Source: Pyrenochaeta sp. MPI-SDFR-AT-0127
Lineage: Eukaryota; Ascomycota; Dothideomycetes; Pleosporales; Cucurbitariaceae
Assembly: GCA_020747015.1 (NCBI GenBank)
Contig: JAGTJM010000008.1
Span: forward strand, 186,001 to 250,000
Direction: 5' to 3'
Length of the DNA stretch: 64,000 nucleotides
In this document: one piece after another, positions 10,744 through 19,888 of the stretch
How the letters are laid out: each line of letters starts with the position of its first letter
Numbering within the stretch: the stretch's first letter is position 1
The notes under the pieces: model-generated
What the model was told of the DNA's origin: nothing
Seen by the model: the letters and a program-made list of their open reading frames with translations, nothing else
Databases searched by the model: none
Translations under genes and position numbers: made by a program

Positions 10744-12846
10744 TGTACCAACTTTCCGCGTTTCTGCTATGAATTGTGGGATCGTTTGGTAGAAGATCGA
10801 ATACCTATCGAATAGATACAAGGCTGATACTGGCTTTTGGCTGAAGCCGCAGGGTTGGCCTTATTGTGTCAGCCACCTGCAAAACCTACCACTTCTCCGG
10901 GCTGCAGAAACAAGCAAATGAAGCTTACAGGGATCACGGGGACCAACTTTTAACGCGTATCTCGGGGACTATAATTTTTGAGAGATCTCGGGGATCATCA
11001 TTCTACAGGGGGTTGCGGGGACTATCGTACTGCAGGGATCGTGGTCGTTATCGGGCCTACTTCATCATCAACATGTGTCGAGACAGCTTTCATCATGACC
11101 ATGTACCTAATAACCGACTGAATTGTGCAGGAGCTGTTATCTAAGACCGCGTCTTCAGCATTACGAGCGAACCATTTCCTCGGATTTGATATTGTTATTA
11201 CAGAGGAGGTCAGACAATTTATCTTCACCGGGGAAGAATGCGAGCATCATACGATGTGAGTATGTTGGTAACACTTTCTTTGCTGCGGAACCAATAATGC
11301 CGGCTTGAGTAAAGCACAATATCCCATTGTGTGGTCTTCCATGCACTAGATTTCCGAGAAGCGCGTAGGTGGTCTTTTGAGGGTGGCCCTTCCCCATATT
11401 TTTCATGAAAGCGTACTTATGGAGGGGTGACTGCATGTGAAATAACCTGGTCGTTGGACTAATCTTTGAGTCGCACAAGCGAATGTCGCACCAGCCTTCC
11501 AACGTCCATGCCGCACGCATCTTGAATCAGACAAGTAGTATCAAATCTGAGAAGCTAAAGCCGTTTCTTTTCGTCGATTAATTATATAACTGGTATTTGG
11601 TGTGTCAATCCTGCAGGTGTACGGTGCAGCGGAAAGTGCTGTCCGAAACATTGCGCCTTCGAAGTACCCACTTTCGCTTACAGCTTGTTCGTATCATTCT
11701 ACATTTAGAAAGATTTCGAGCCCGAAGTGTAGAGTATACCGACAGGGACCTCCACTTTACCGGCTGCCTAACAGCTCTTGCTCGCCTTGGAAATCAGGCA
11801 GATATTAATGTCTCACAGTACCTGATCAGCAGCATCTTCGCAAGTAGAACAGGTTACATGATGCGAAAACCGTCTTTGAATAGCTCTCTTCGGCAAGGAG
11901 ATAAACCCAGATTCACGATCAACGTGGAAGATATTGCCATGCAGTCGAACTGCTACCACAATAACTCGCGTTCGAGAGAATATGCACTAAGTCCCAATGC
12001 CCGTTATATGTGAACCTTTCCATGCCGAGCCACACCTTCATGTCGCCATCTCGATGCCTCTCTTACCGCTGATCGGTTGCTTTCTCGATGCCGATTGGCT
12101 CTCGGTACTGCCACTTTAGCACCTGCTTACTTCCCTAGCATGTCCAACCGTGAATGCGGGTCATTTAATTTACCGCACATAGCCGCTTTCTGCCTCAGTG
12201 GGGCCTTGCGGGAGCGCCTGAGTCGCAGCTAAGCCACCTTATAGTGAAGTGTAGTAGTGGAGAGCTGACTGCTGTAGGATGTAGTCTTTGTCGAATAATC
12301 TTAAGTACCTACCTGAGAGTACTTTCAAAAACCATGGTAGTAGGATCGCTTAGAATGGACTTATGATTGCGTGCTTACCGGATAAATGGACTTGCATGAG
12401 GACAGCGGTCATTCCTTGGTCAAATGCTTAAAGTCTGCGATCAATGATCGCCGGCTTTGAGCATTATGTTTCATTGCACGAAAACTCTTTGAAGTAACCT
12501 TCTCTGAAATAGATGCAAACATTGCTCAATGAAAATACATCTCTCTAACTTCCTCGTGTACAAGTTATTGGTGGGCACATCCTTGACAATGAGTATAGTA
12601 TATTTCAAAGAGCGGAAACTATCAACTACGTTGACAATAGATGGAAACATTAACTCATTGTGACTCTTGCTGACGAGAATGCTCGAATCCGACAGTCCTC
12701 CATACATTGAAAAGACATGGTAGTGGAGAGATCATTCTATTTCTGGGGTCCTCTAGGCCTTGTTTCTCTTTTGGAAAATGTGCAGCCAACAGCTTCTCCT
12801 TCCGTAAAGTGTTTGCTCATTCTTGAGACTGTGTCGCGAGTTTTTT
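10744..12846. other. 2.1-kb stretch without a supported gene
   Basis: It lies upstream of the rhodopsin-like gene and downstream of the repeat-peptide precursor. Near 10935-11050 several copies of a CGGGGA/CGGGGAC motif occur. Open frames at 11161-11520 (minus) and 11597-12013 (plus) have no recognisable domain, odd composition and no supporting splice pattern. They might be decayed gene remnants. Confidence 0.45.
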
Positions 12847-13293
12847 TTACTCAGCCTCGTATTTCGCAAAACGGGAATTGATGACCTTTCCAGCCTTGGC
12901 ATCGCGTTTCTCGGCTTCGTATTTGGCGAAGCGAGAGTTGATGACGGCGTTTTCCGCTTCAGCATCGCGCTTTTCAGCTTCATATTTGGCGAACCTGGAG
13001 TTGATGACGGCGGTCTCCGCTTCGGCATCGCGCTTTTCAGCTTCATATTTGGCGAACCTGGAGTTGATGACAGCATTCTCGGCTTCGGCGTCTCGCTTCT
13101 CAGCCTCGTATTTGGCGAATCTGGAATTTATAACGGCGTTCTCAGCTTCGGCGTCTCGCTTCTCAGCCTCGTACTTTGCAAATCGCGAGTTGATCACTGC
13201 GACGTTCTCATTTTTACGTGCTTCCAACTCGACAACAGGCGCGGCGAGCGCGACGACTACGGAGGCAACCAAGAAGAATAATTTGAAATGCAT
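12847..13293 (-). CDS. Secreted repeat-peptide precursor with Kex2-type sites (candidate RiPP/dikaritin precursor), 148 aa
   Basis: A single-exon, 148-residue protein. Residues 1-18 form a classical signal peptide (MHFKLFFLVASVVVALAA). A short leader to residue 32 is followed by six exact copies of VINSRFAKYEAE. Each of the first five copies ends in Lys-Arg (45-46, 66-67, 87-88, 108-109, 129-130). The spacers after KR are DAEAENA three times, DAEAETA once and DAKAGK once; the sixth copy ends the protein without KR. This is the architecture of fungal KEP proteins: secretion, Kex2 cleavage, then trimming. In dikaritins such repeats hold the core that UstY enzymes cyclise, and a UstYa homologue is the next gene, divergently transcribed. 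The F-A-K-Y stretch offers aromatic residues for cross-linking. Alternatives are an unmodified secreted peptide or a repellent-like surface peptide. It is not a typical alpha-pheromone, since no Trp/Cys-containing core is present. A CATAAAA element at 13430-13436 may be its TATA box. Confidence 0.85.
   Translation of the reverse strand: MHFKLFFLVASVVVALAAPVVELEARKNENVAVINSRFAKYEAEKRDAEAENAVINSRFAKYEAEKRDAEAENAVINSRFAKYEAEKRDAEAETAVINSRFAKYEAEKRDAEAENAVINSRFAKYEAEKRDAKAGKVINSRFAKYEAE
12850..13197 (-). repeat. Coding tandem repeat, six units of a 63-nt (21-codon) repeat
   Basis: Units are 13135-13197, 13072-13134, 13009-13071, 12946-13008, 12886-12945 (20 codons) and 12850-12885 (core only). 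The 12-residue core is identical in every unit, while third positions differ widely. Units 3 and 4 are nearly identical at the DNA level and are probably the youngest duplication. Confidence 0.92.
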
Positions 13294-14230
13294 GATGATG
13301 GAACGAAATCAGGTCTTGAAGACTAGAAACTGATATTTTGATGGTGACAAAAGTGACGTTGCTGGCCAGGAGCGGCTGGACTGATGGTTCAAATACCACG
13401 AGTCCAGCGGACCTTTTTCAGGTACACTGTTTTATGTCGTGCTTCCAAAATATCCCAGGATCCTCTTAAGTCATCTTACAGGTATAAACTACATGCAATC
13501 TCAGCTAGGATCTACGGACTATGTCTTGCTGGAACATGCCTTCAGGTGTGCACAGAGCATTGCAGGGGCTTGTAAACCCCACAAAAGATAAGCACTTCTG
13601 TTCAACCAAACTCCAGCCATAGATCTCGGTCTTGGACATTCCGACATGATGGTAGTGTCGGTTTCCCCGGGCCTGCGGCACAACTGCGGTGGGCAGTGAT
13701 CATAAGCGCCCTTCCTCAAACTCACGCACGAAGGGAGCCTTGTCAACAGTTACTTCGGTACAAATCAAATAGGGATCTGATCCGGATGATTGCAAATCCA
13801 AGACAACCATACTGAAGTTGCTGGAAGCAAACCACACAGGGTGTAGGATCGAGTCTATAATACTCATGCATAGTCAATATAGCTACGGACACCGATTTAG
13901 AGCTAAGCCAATTGTGGGTACTGCGCCTCATCTGTAGCCTGGATAGGTGTCTGTCGGATCTTGCATCGGTCGTTTTGCATGAGCTTATTGATGACTGGGC
14001 TAATAATCTACGCAGTAACGGATATGCTCCTGCAATAGGCTCGGACGATGTGTGGTTACAGATACATTCGGATAAGTTCGGGCTTCGGTAGCGTCAAGTG
14101 GGGTGGGAAAACGGCTTCAAGCTGACTGACTGTCTCAGACAAGGTGTGATAGATACAATTTCATGGTCTTCGGCATGCCTCCCATTGTTCACTTTCCCTC
14201 CATCACGGTTTCTCTTACTCCATCAGCACA
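13294..14230. promoter_or_regulatory. Shared divergent promoter region of precursor and UstY-type gene
   Basis: The 937 nt between the two divergent start codons contain no supported gene, so both promoters should lie here. Such head-to-head arrangement is common in fungal biosynthetic clusters and allows co-regulation. I could not identify a convincing shared palindromic regulator site by eye. TCGG-type elements occur near 14040-14095, but their meaning is unknown. Confidence 0.5.
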
Positions 14231-15255
14231 ATGTACAAGTACAAAAATTTATCACAGGAAAGCCTTCTAGGGGAGGATTCTGAAGAAAATGATTCTCGAA
14301 CTTCAAGCCCTAGGTTGCGAAAAGGTTTAACGAGGTATCATACGTGGGTGTGGCTTCCCCAGATCATCTTCTTCCTGGCATCCTGCGCAATTTTCCTGTC
14401 AGGGTTGAAACTACGACTTGGCAAATCGCCTGAATGCTATGACCAAGATTTCCTGCCCATGTGGTCTCCTGTTCTTCAGGCAGTGAAAGGCACAGGTCAT
14501 TTCCATAGATTTGACGGAAGCTTTGCGACGCCAAATGCTTACAAAGGAACCCCGAGTCCCCTGATAGATGAATCCTGGGATAGAGTATTGATGGCAAAAG
14601 GTAATAATACTTAGCGCTTTCAATGAATCTGAAGGAACATCTTCTGACTACTACAGGTGGCGTGATTAGCATTGACGAAGACACTCTCCATAAGGTCAAC
14701 GGCTCTCGCGAATACTCTGTCAAACTCGCCCCAGAGCTTGGTGGCGGTTATATGGCGTCTGTTGAGGTCCTTCACCAACTTCATTGTCTTAACATGCTGC
14801 GACAAGCGACCTATGAGAATTACTATAAGGACAAAGCAGAACCATGGGAAGACAGCCCGCAGGTCCTCCGCCATCATCTTGGTAAGTTCCTACAGTAGAG
14901 AAATCAATCAGATAAAAGTGGCTAATCGGGTTCAAGATCATTGCATTGACAATCTGCGACAAAAGTTGATGTGTGAGGCTGACACGGGAATACTTACCTA
15001 TGTGTGGGTAAAGGACCACCCTGCTCCTTTTCCTGACTTCAACGTGTGAGTGATCGCCAAACAAATGATCGCTGGAATTCAACCCCATTAGATCTATTTT
15101 ATGATGCGAAATTTTGCTGATCAGGAAGCAGACAACATAAATGCCGCAACATCGAGAACATCTTAGAGTGGGTTAGTGAGCGGCAAACTTACACTAAGGA
15201 CGGTAAACGCATCGAGCGGCAACCGGGGGCTCAAGAACTTGAATCTCCTCCCTAA
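14231..15255 (+). CDS. DUF3328 / UstYa-type oxidase, 275 aa
   Basis: Exons 14231-14600, 14657-14881, 14937-15045 and 15132-15255 are separated by introns of 56, 55 and 86 nt and yield 275 residues. A cytosolic N-terminus is followed by one membrane helix at about residues 40-60. Both diagnostic HxxHC motifs are present: H163-QL-H166-C167 and H197-LD-H200-C201. The family ending FPDFNVQHKCRN..ILEWVSERQ is also there, which fixes the last splice acceptor. UstY proteins are thought to carry out oxidative cyclisation of dikaritin cores (ustiloxin, asperipin, phomopsin) and other oxidations (victorin cluster, cyclochlorotine). Here one copy sits divergent to a KR-repeat precursor and convergent with a methyltransferase, a strong cluster context. 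No second UstY gene is visible in the window. Confidence 0.9.
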
Positions 15256-15439
15256 CTCTCAGAATTCAGTTTGGACCTAATAGCAGCGTCGAACTAGCGG
15301 TTTCAATAGTAACATAAGATATCCGTTGTCATCTGGACAATGCCATGAAGGTCAGGATATGGCCCAATCATAGTCAATTCGACTATGTATAATATGAATT
15401 GAAAGCAATATTTCGCACTGCTCTAGCAGGCGGACTGTC

Positions 15440-16499
15440 TCAAAGTGATGACTCCGCTGGCTTTTGAGCAACTAGGTGCGGAAAAACTCCACCTGCTATG
15501 ACCTCACCAACCTCAATACTTGAAGCAATTGCATCCATCAGATTTTTTGTCTTGTCTCTTTCTTCATTGCTTATTCTTTGAGTCAACCCCGTCACACTTT
15601 CTTGCCGATTCTCTTCCAAAGAAGCCGCCAAAAGAAGTTTCACCGATTCCAGCACTGTCTCAGAAAGGCGCTTGTTGACGGGGTCGCTTCTGAGATCTGT
15701 GTTTCTACAGATACCGCCTGGCAGGAGATTGAAATTAATGATAGACATCGTATCCGGATGGTAATCGGAGCCCGGCTTAATGAGTTCTCTTAGCATGAAT
15801 TGCGGCATACTGTGAAAATATGAGCCAAAATGAAATCTTGGGGAAATGACATGCGTACTCAGCTACTAGGCCTCGATACCCTCTCTCAACATTAATCTTG
15901 TCTATCGCTTCGGTGAAGTCCGCAGTGAGCGGATATTGACGAAAGAGCCGTGTTTCAGTCTCGAGCCATTGAAGATAACCACCGGGTCCTATAGCAATAT
16001 TAGATGTAACATTACAACCAGGTAAATATAGCCTCTGCATACGGAGTAGCTTGATAGCATTCGAGATTAAGTGGGAGAAACTTTCTCGAGGAACAGCGTA
16101 CGCAAGCCCGCGCATATTAACCAAATCGAAACGGCCAATGTACTCGGAGGGAAACTCTTTTGTGCAGTCGTGTTCGATAAGCTTCACTGCTGAAGCAATG
16201 CTGTGGTCAAATGCATGGGCATTTACATCGAATCCCACAAGGAATGGGGCACTATCTTCATATGCAGGAACATCGGCGAAGTGCGTTTTCCTAACATCGT
16301 CTAGCCAAATCCCGGTGCCACAAGCGATGTCCGCGATGGAGGTTTGTGTAGCAGAGAGAGGAATGGATGGATGGATTAAATGCCCGCCCAAAATTGCGTG
16401 CTTAATTACATCGTGCTGCGAATTGAGACGTTTGTCCTCCTCGTTGTCCTGGCTTCGGTATGATAAGAGGTATGCCGAAGGCCCTGCATCACGAGCCAT
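15440..16499 (-). CDS. SAM-dependent methyltransferase (LaeA/UstM-like class), 318 aa
   Basis: Exons 16043-16499, 15859-15988 and 15440-15809 are separated by 54- and 49-nt introns and give 318 residues. Near the start HAILGGHLIHPSIP leads into SAM motif I (IADIACGTGIW, residues 55-65). An acidic residue follows strand 2 (GFDVN), then FDLVNMRGLAYAV and the join IKLLRPGGYLQWLE, a typical post-motif text that confirms the first splice. Members of this fungal class methylate small molecules or peptides (ustiloxin UstM is an N-methyltransferase) or act as LaeA-type regulators. Its place next to the precursor and UstY gene favours a peptide-tailoring role, but that is inference. The stop lies 185 nt from the UstY stop (convergent). 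Confidence 0.85.
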
Positions 16500-17676
16500 T
16501 GTCGTTCAATAAGCGATCGATCGAATAGAAGAGCGAAGCGACTCAGGTTGTAGTACACGAAAGATCCTGTGGTATAATAAAGTAGGATTCGGGTTAACTA
16601 TTTATTAAGTTTCCAGCCCCCATATCATGTACAAGCGAAAAGTCCCGTGTTGACGGGGTTATAGTAGTGCTATAAATAACTGGTTGATTGGTTCATAGCG
16701 TGGGTGCTAAGTTCTTACGTTAGTTCATTAACAAGGTTTAGGCTTACACAGAATTCGTACAGTAAAGCACAGATTAGTCTATACAATACTTACTTAAATA
16801 GTGATATGAAACTAGCCTATTAACTTTAATCTCTTAGTTGAATTACGTATTGTACCCCAGTTTTGATGGGGATAGAGAAGGCAAGAAATAATTACATCTC
16901 CGGTAAGAAAAGTAAATCCTGGTTAATTATCTGTATTCAGGGCCTAGTGCTGGAGCGCATATGAGCTCTAAAACTACGTAGATGTCGCGCTACATGCAGA
17001 CATGACTTTGAAACACGCTGATTGTATCGTGTCCAGGGTTGAATTGAGAATAAGAAGTCGTTTATAGTTTATAGTCTTATGTCATGCCATTTTGTCGGAT
17101 ATATGTTGTCAATCCTGTAAAACTCTCTCGAAGAAACAAGGACTACAGAAAAGCTGTCCATACCATGTACGGGCTGGGTTCATCTTAGCAACTCTTTCAG
17201 TATCTTGAAGATTGGCGCCAAAGCTCAACCAGCAGCGTTGACATCGCATCTCAACAATATGAGTTCTTGGGATTTCAAGTTACTCAAGAGGTCCGACGAG
17301 TCGAGCCACCTCATTTGTATACATCTTATGGTGTGATGAGGTAGGCAACGGTGATGTCTAATGCGTTTATGACTTGCGTCAACTTGCACACGGTGTTGTA
17401 AGCCTAAGACGTCTCCAATAGATTTACCAGGATAGGGTTCGGGAGCTGTTTTGGATGCCATGGCTGCAAGAGGTCGAATGACGAAGGAGCAAAAGGCTAT
17501 GGCTAAAGCGAAGCCGCAGGAGGCGGCCCACTTGGCTGTTGCGACTGAGAGTCCTAACGCTGCAGCGCTTCAAATATAAGACTGCATCTAACGCTAGGCT
17601 CGTTGTTACTCTTCAACATTAGTTTTAGCTCTGTTCTGCGCGCAAGATAAATGATTCTTCTCGAGCCCCCCTACCG
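16500..17676. other. TA-rich spacer, possibly RIP-affected
   Basis: About 1.2 kb without a supported gene. The part from about 16580 to 16960 is very rich in TA and TTA steps and poor in GC, unlike neighbouring coding DNA, which resembles repeat-induced point mutation of old repeats. A 39-codon frame at 17460-17579 (plus) and a 78-codon frame at 17225-17461 (minus) have no recognised homology. Confidence 0.4.
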
Positions 17677-18466
17677 CTACCATCCACCATGCCTCACTTC
17701 ACGAGTAAAGAACACATCCATCAGTGTTTCAACAAAGTACTGCTTTTCGTAGAGACGCTTGAGAGCGAGGTAGAGTTCGTCTGTCCCTGAAATATGCCGG
17801 GCCGACTTACAGTAATCCCAATGTTCAGGCATCCAACCTGAGCTTTCCCAATCAATGATGGCGGCAACACGACCGTTCTGCACAAGGACGTTATGGAAGC
17901 CTAGGTCTCCGTGGCTGAAGACGACTGCGTGATCTGCCTTGTGCATGGCATGATACATATCGCGATTGGATAGCGGAATCCCTGGCAGAAGTTGCTCGAG
18001 CTGCCAGTCATTGAATTCTTGCTCCGATTGGAGGGGTCCTCCTTTTATTGGTCCCATTGACCTCTGGTCCACAGCAGGGCCTCCTCCTACTGACCCGATC
18101 ATATTATCTGGTCGAGCTGGTATCTGCCGCATTTGACGAATATAATTACTCAGCTCAGTGAGGATTGTGTTCTTCTCTTCTGAACAGAGCTTTGGCCACG
18201 CATTATTTTAGTAATTCCCCTTCGACAAAGTCCATTATGATGTATCCTATACCATTCTTTTCATAACAGTTCAGAACTTTTGGAACTGGGATATCCGTAT
18301 TATCACGTATGAACTTCATATTTTCGGCTTCTGTCAAGTCAAGGTTGCGGGCGATTTTTGCGACAACCGAGCCGATGCGGATGACTTTGCGAGAAGAGAG
18401 TGAGGATGCAAGTACGTCGGCGCCCTCAATTTCATCGTCCGTCAAGACTAGTGCATTAACGTCCAT
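17677..18466 (-). pseudogene. Aminoglycoside-phosphotransferase-like (APH) gene with a frameshift
   Basis: Two frames together make one APH-family protein of about 265 residues. The N-terminal part starts at the ATG at 18466 (MDVNALVLTDDE) and runs through VPKVLNCYE..IIMDFVEGE to a stop near 18207. The rest follows in the +1 frame: AWPKLCSEEKN..LSNYIRQ, then the catalytic loop HGDLGFHNVLV, the metal site IDWESSG and the usual W..EHWDYCK. The break falls at an AAAA run (minus strand) at 18206-18209. Without one A the frames would be continuous, and no intron signals fit there. So this is either a recent pseudogene or a one-base homopolymer error. The family phosphorylates small hydroxylated molecules; fungal substrates are mostly unknown. 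Confidence 0.7.
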
Positions 18467-19888
18467 TTCTCTGCTAGCACAAAGGAATAGCACGAGAGCA
18501 ACTAATAATCATGAGCACTGCAAAGCAGAACCGCAGAGTATACCAACATGATAAGACAGCGCTAGGCTACGCTCTTGTATGTCCTCAACTACTTGAGGGT
18601 GGCTAAGCGGGGAAAAATCGCTGGTGTTTCCGTGTCCTGACACAAGACGGGGAGATATACGTAAAGCAGTCACCTGCTTCTCGTTTAGCTTGTGATTGAC
18701 TTTACATGCTAAGAGGCCAGATCTTGAGGAGTAACGCTGGCTGATGGTAGATGAAGTGGGGTGGCTCACTTCTGCCAATAAACTCGTGTTCTAGTGGGGC
18801 TCAGCATCAAATCATAAAACAGATGCCTCGCGATTCATGCTAAAACTGCACTCCTTCCACCTTGTCAGGGACCAACATGTACCCAAACAACACGATAATC
18901 GACTTTTTTTTGTTCAATTACAACTTCACGCTAGCCTCCCTCGAGACCTTAGTCTGAGCCGAGCTGATCGTCTTCAAAGCTGGCTTGCAGAAGTTCATGC
19001 TCGTTTTGATGTTGAGAACGCCTCTTCTTGATGCTGCTTTGTTTTCTTGTCCCGCTTGTGACTCTTGTTGCCATCAATTTTAGCTAAAAAAAAAATCAAC
19101 CCTGCTTAATGTGTGTCTGTCGTCATCTCTCACGCTTATGAGAGTATAATTTTGAGGAGATCATGACTGCTAACAGACTTGTTCAGCTCTAGATGCTCAG
19201 GCGCCAACGTGTACAGACGTCCTCCTGCCTCTCTGTGCCTCTATCGTTGATCGCTGGGTCTTCCCCCGGACGATGGTCGTGTCATGCGGATGACTTTGCC
19301 TTCACCATAAGGAATCTTGCTATCCAGGGCTATCGAGTTGAGAGAAAACTTTAGAACGCTGCATCATATGATTGCTGTCATATTCAATGGCCCCTGTAGC
19401 AAATGAAAATGTATGAGTTCAACTGTCGGCTAAACCATGTTGGCGCCGGGTCTATGATCATTGGTTCACCACCGACTTTCGCACTGTCGGTCATGTACGG
19501 CTCACGAGGTTTGACTAGCGTTACGTTTTGCAATGGCTTTTTAGACAATTGTGCTTCCGTTCTCCTAATTTTTATGTATCATTCTCACTAGCCTACATAG
19601 TCCTCCGATATTCCTGTCTGTACAAAATTTCCCGGTAAGGGAGCAATGCAATCGCGATTACCACTAAGCTATTGGTGTCTACTAAGGATCATGAAAGGGG
19701 TATCATCATATACATCCTGGCATCGTGTGCGCCCAGGCGACCACTTCTCGAATGATGGAGAATGGCAGACGCTTCTAAAGTGTGCTTTGAAAAAAGACCG
19801 ACCCAAAATTAGACGCTAAACTTATATGCTCTCCAAGAATGCAATGCAGTGTAGGAAATATGAATGCAAGGGAATGTGTGTAGGTATC
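18467..19888. other. Intergenic, no gene seen
   Basis: About 1.4 kb between the 5' end of the APH-like gene and the 3' end of the ankyrin gene. It contains short frames only, with A-runs (for example near 19086-19094) and T-runs near 18905. No supported feature. Confidence 0.45.

Noticed and set aside
11161..11520. 119-codon minus-strand frame.
   Set aside because: No domain text and unusual composition; starts only at a chance ATG and has no splice-linked partner.
11597..12013. 138-codon plus-strand frame.
   Set aside because: Rich in Arg, Ser and Cys as expected for a random frame; no recognisable motif.
12847..13293. Alpha-type mating pheromone precursor.
   Set aside because: The KR plus X-Ala spacers fit, but the core lacks the Trp/Cys/Gly/Gln pattern of ascomycete alpha pheromones, and a UstY gene lies next door.
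12823..13333. Plus-strand open frames of about 150 codons with repeats (opposite the precursor).
   Set aside because: They are mirror images of the 63-nt coding repeat; the minus-strand frame has a signal peptide, KR sites and synonymous drift, the plus-strand frames have none of these.
17460..17579. 39-codon plus-strand frame starting MAARGRMTKEQKAM.
   Set aside because: Short, in a TA-rich decayed area, with no homologue I recognise and no regulatory support.
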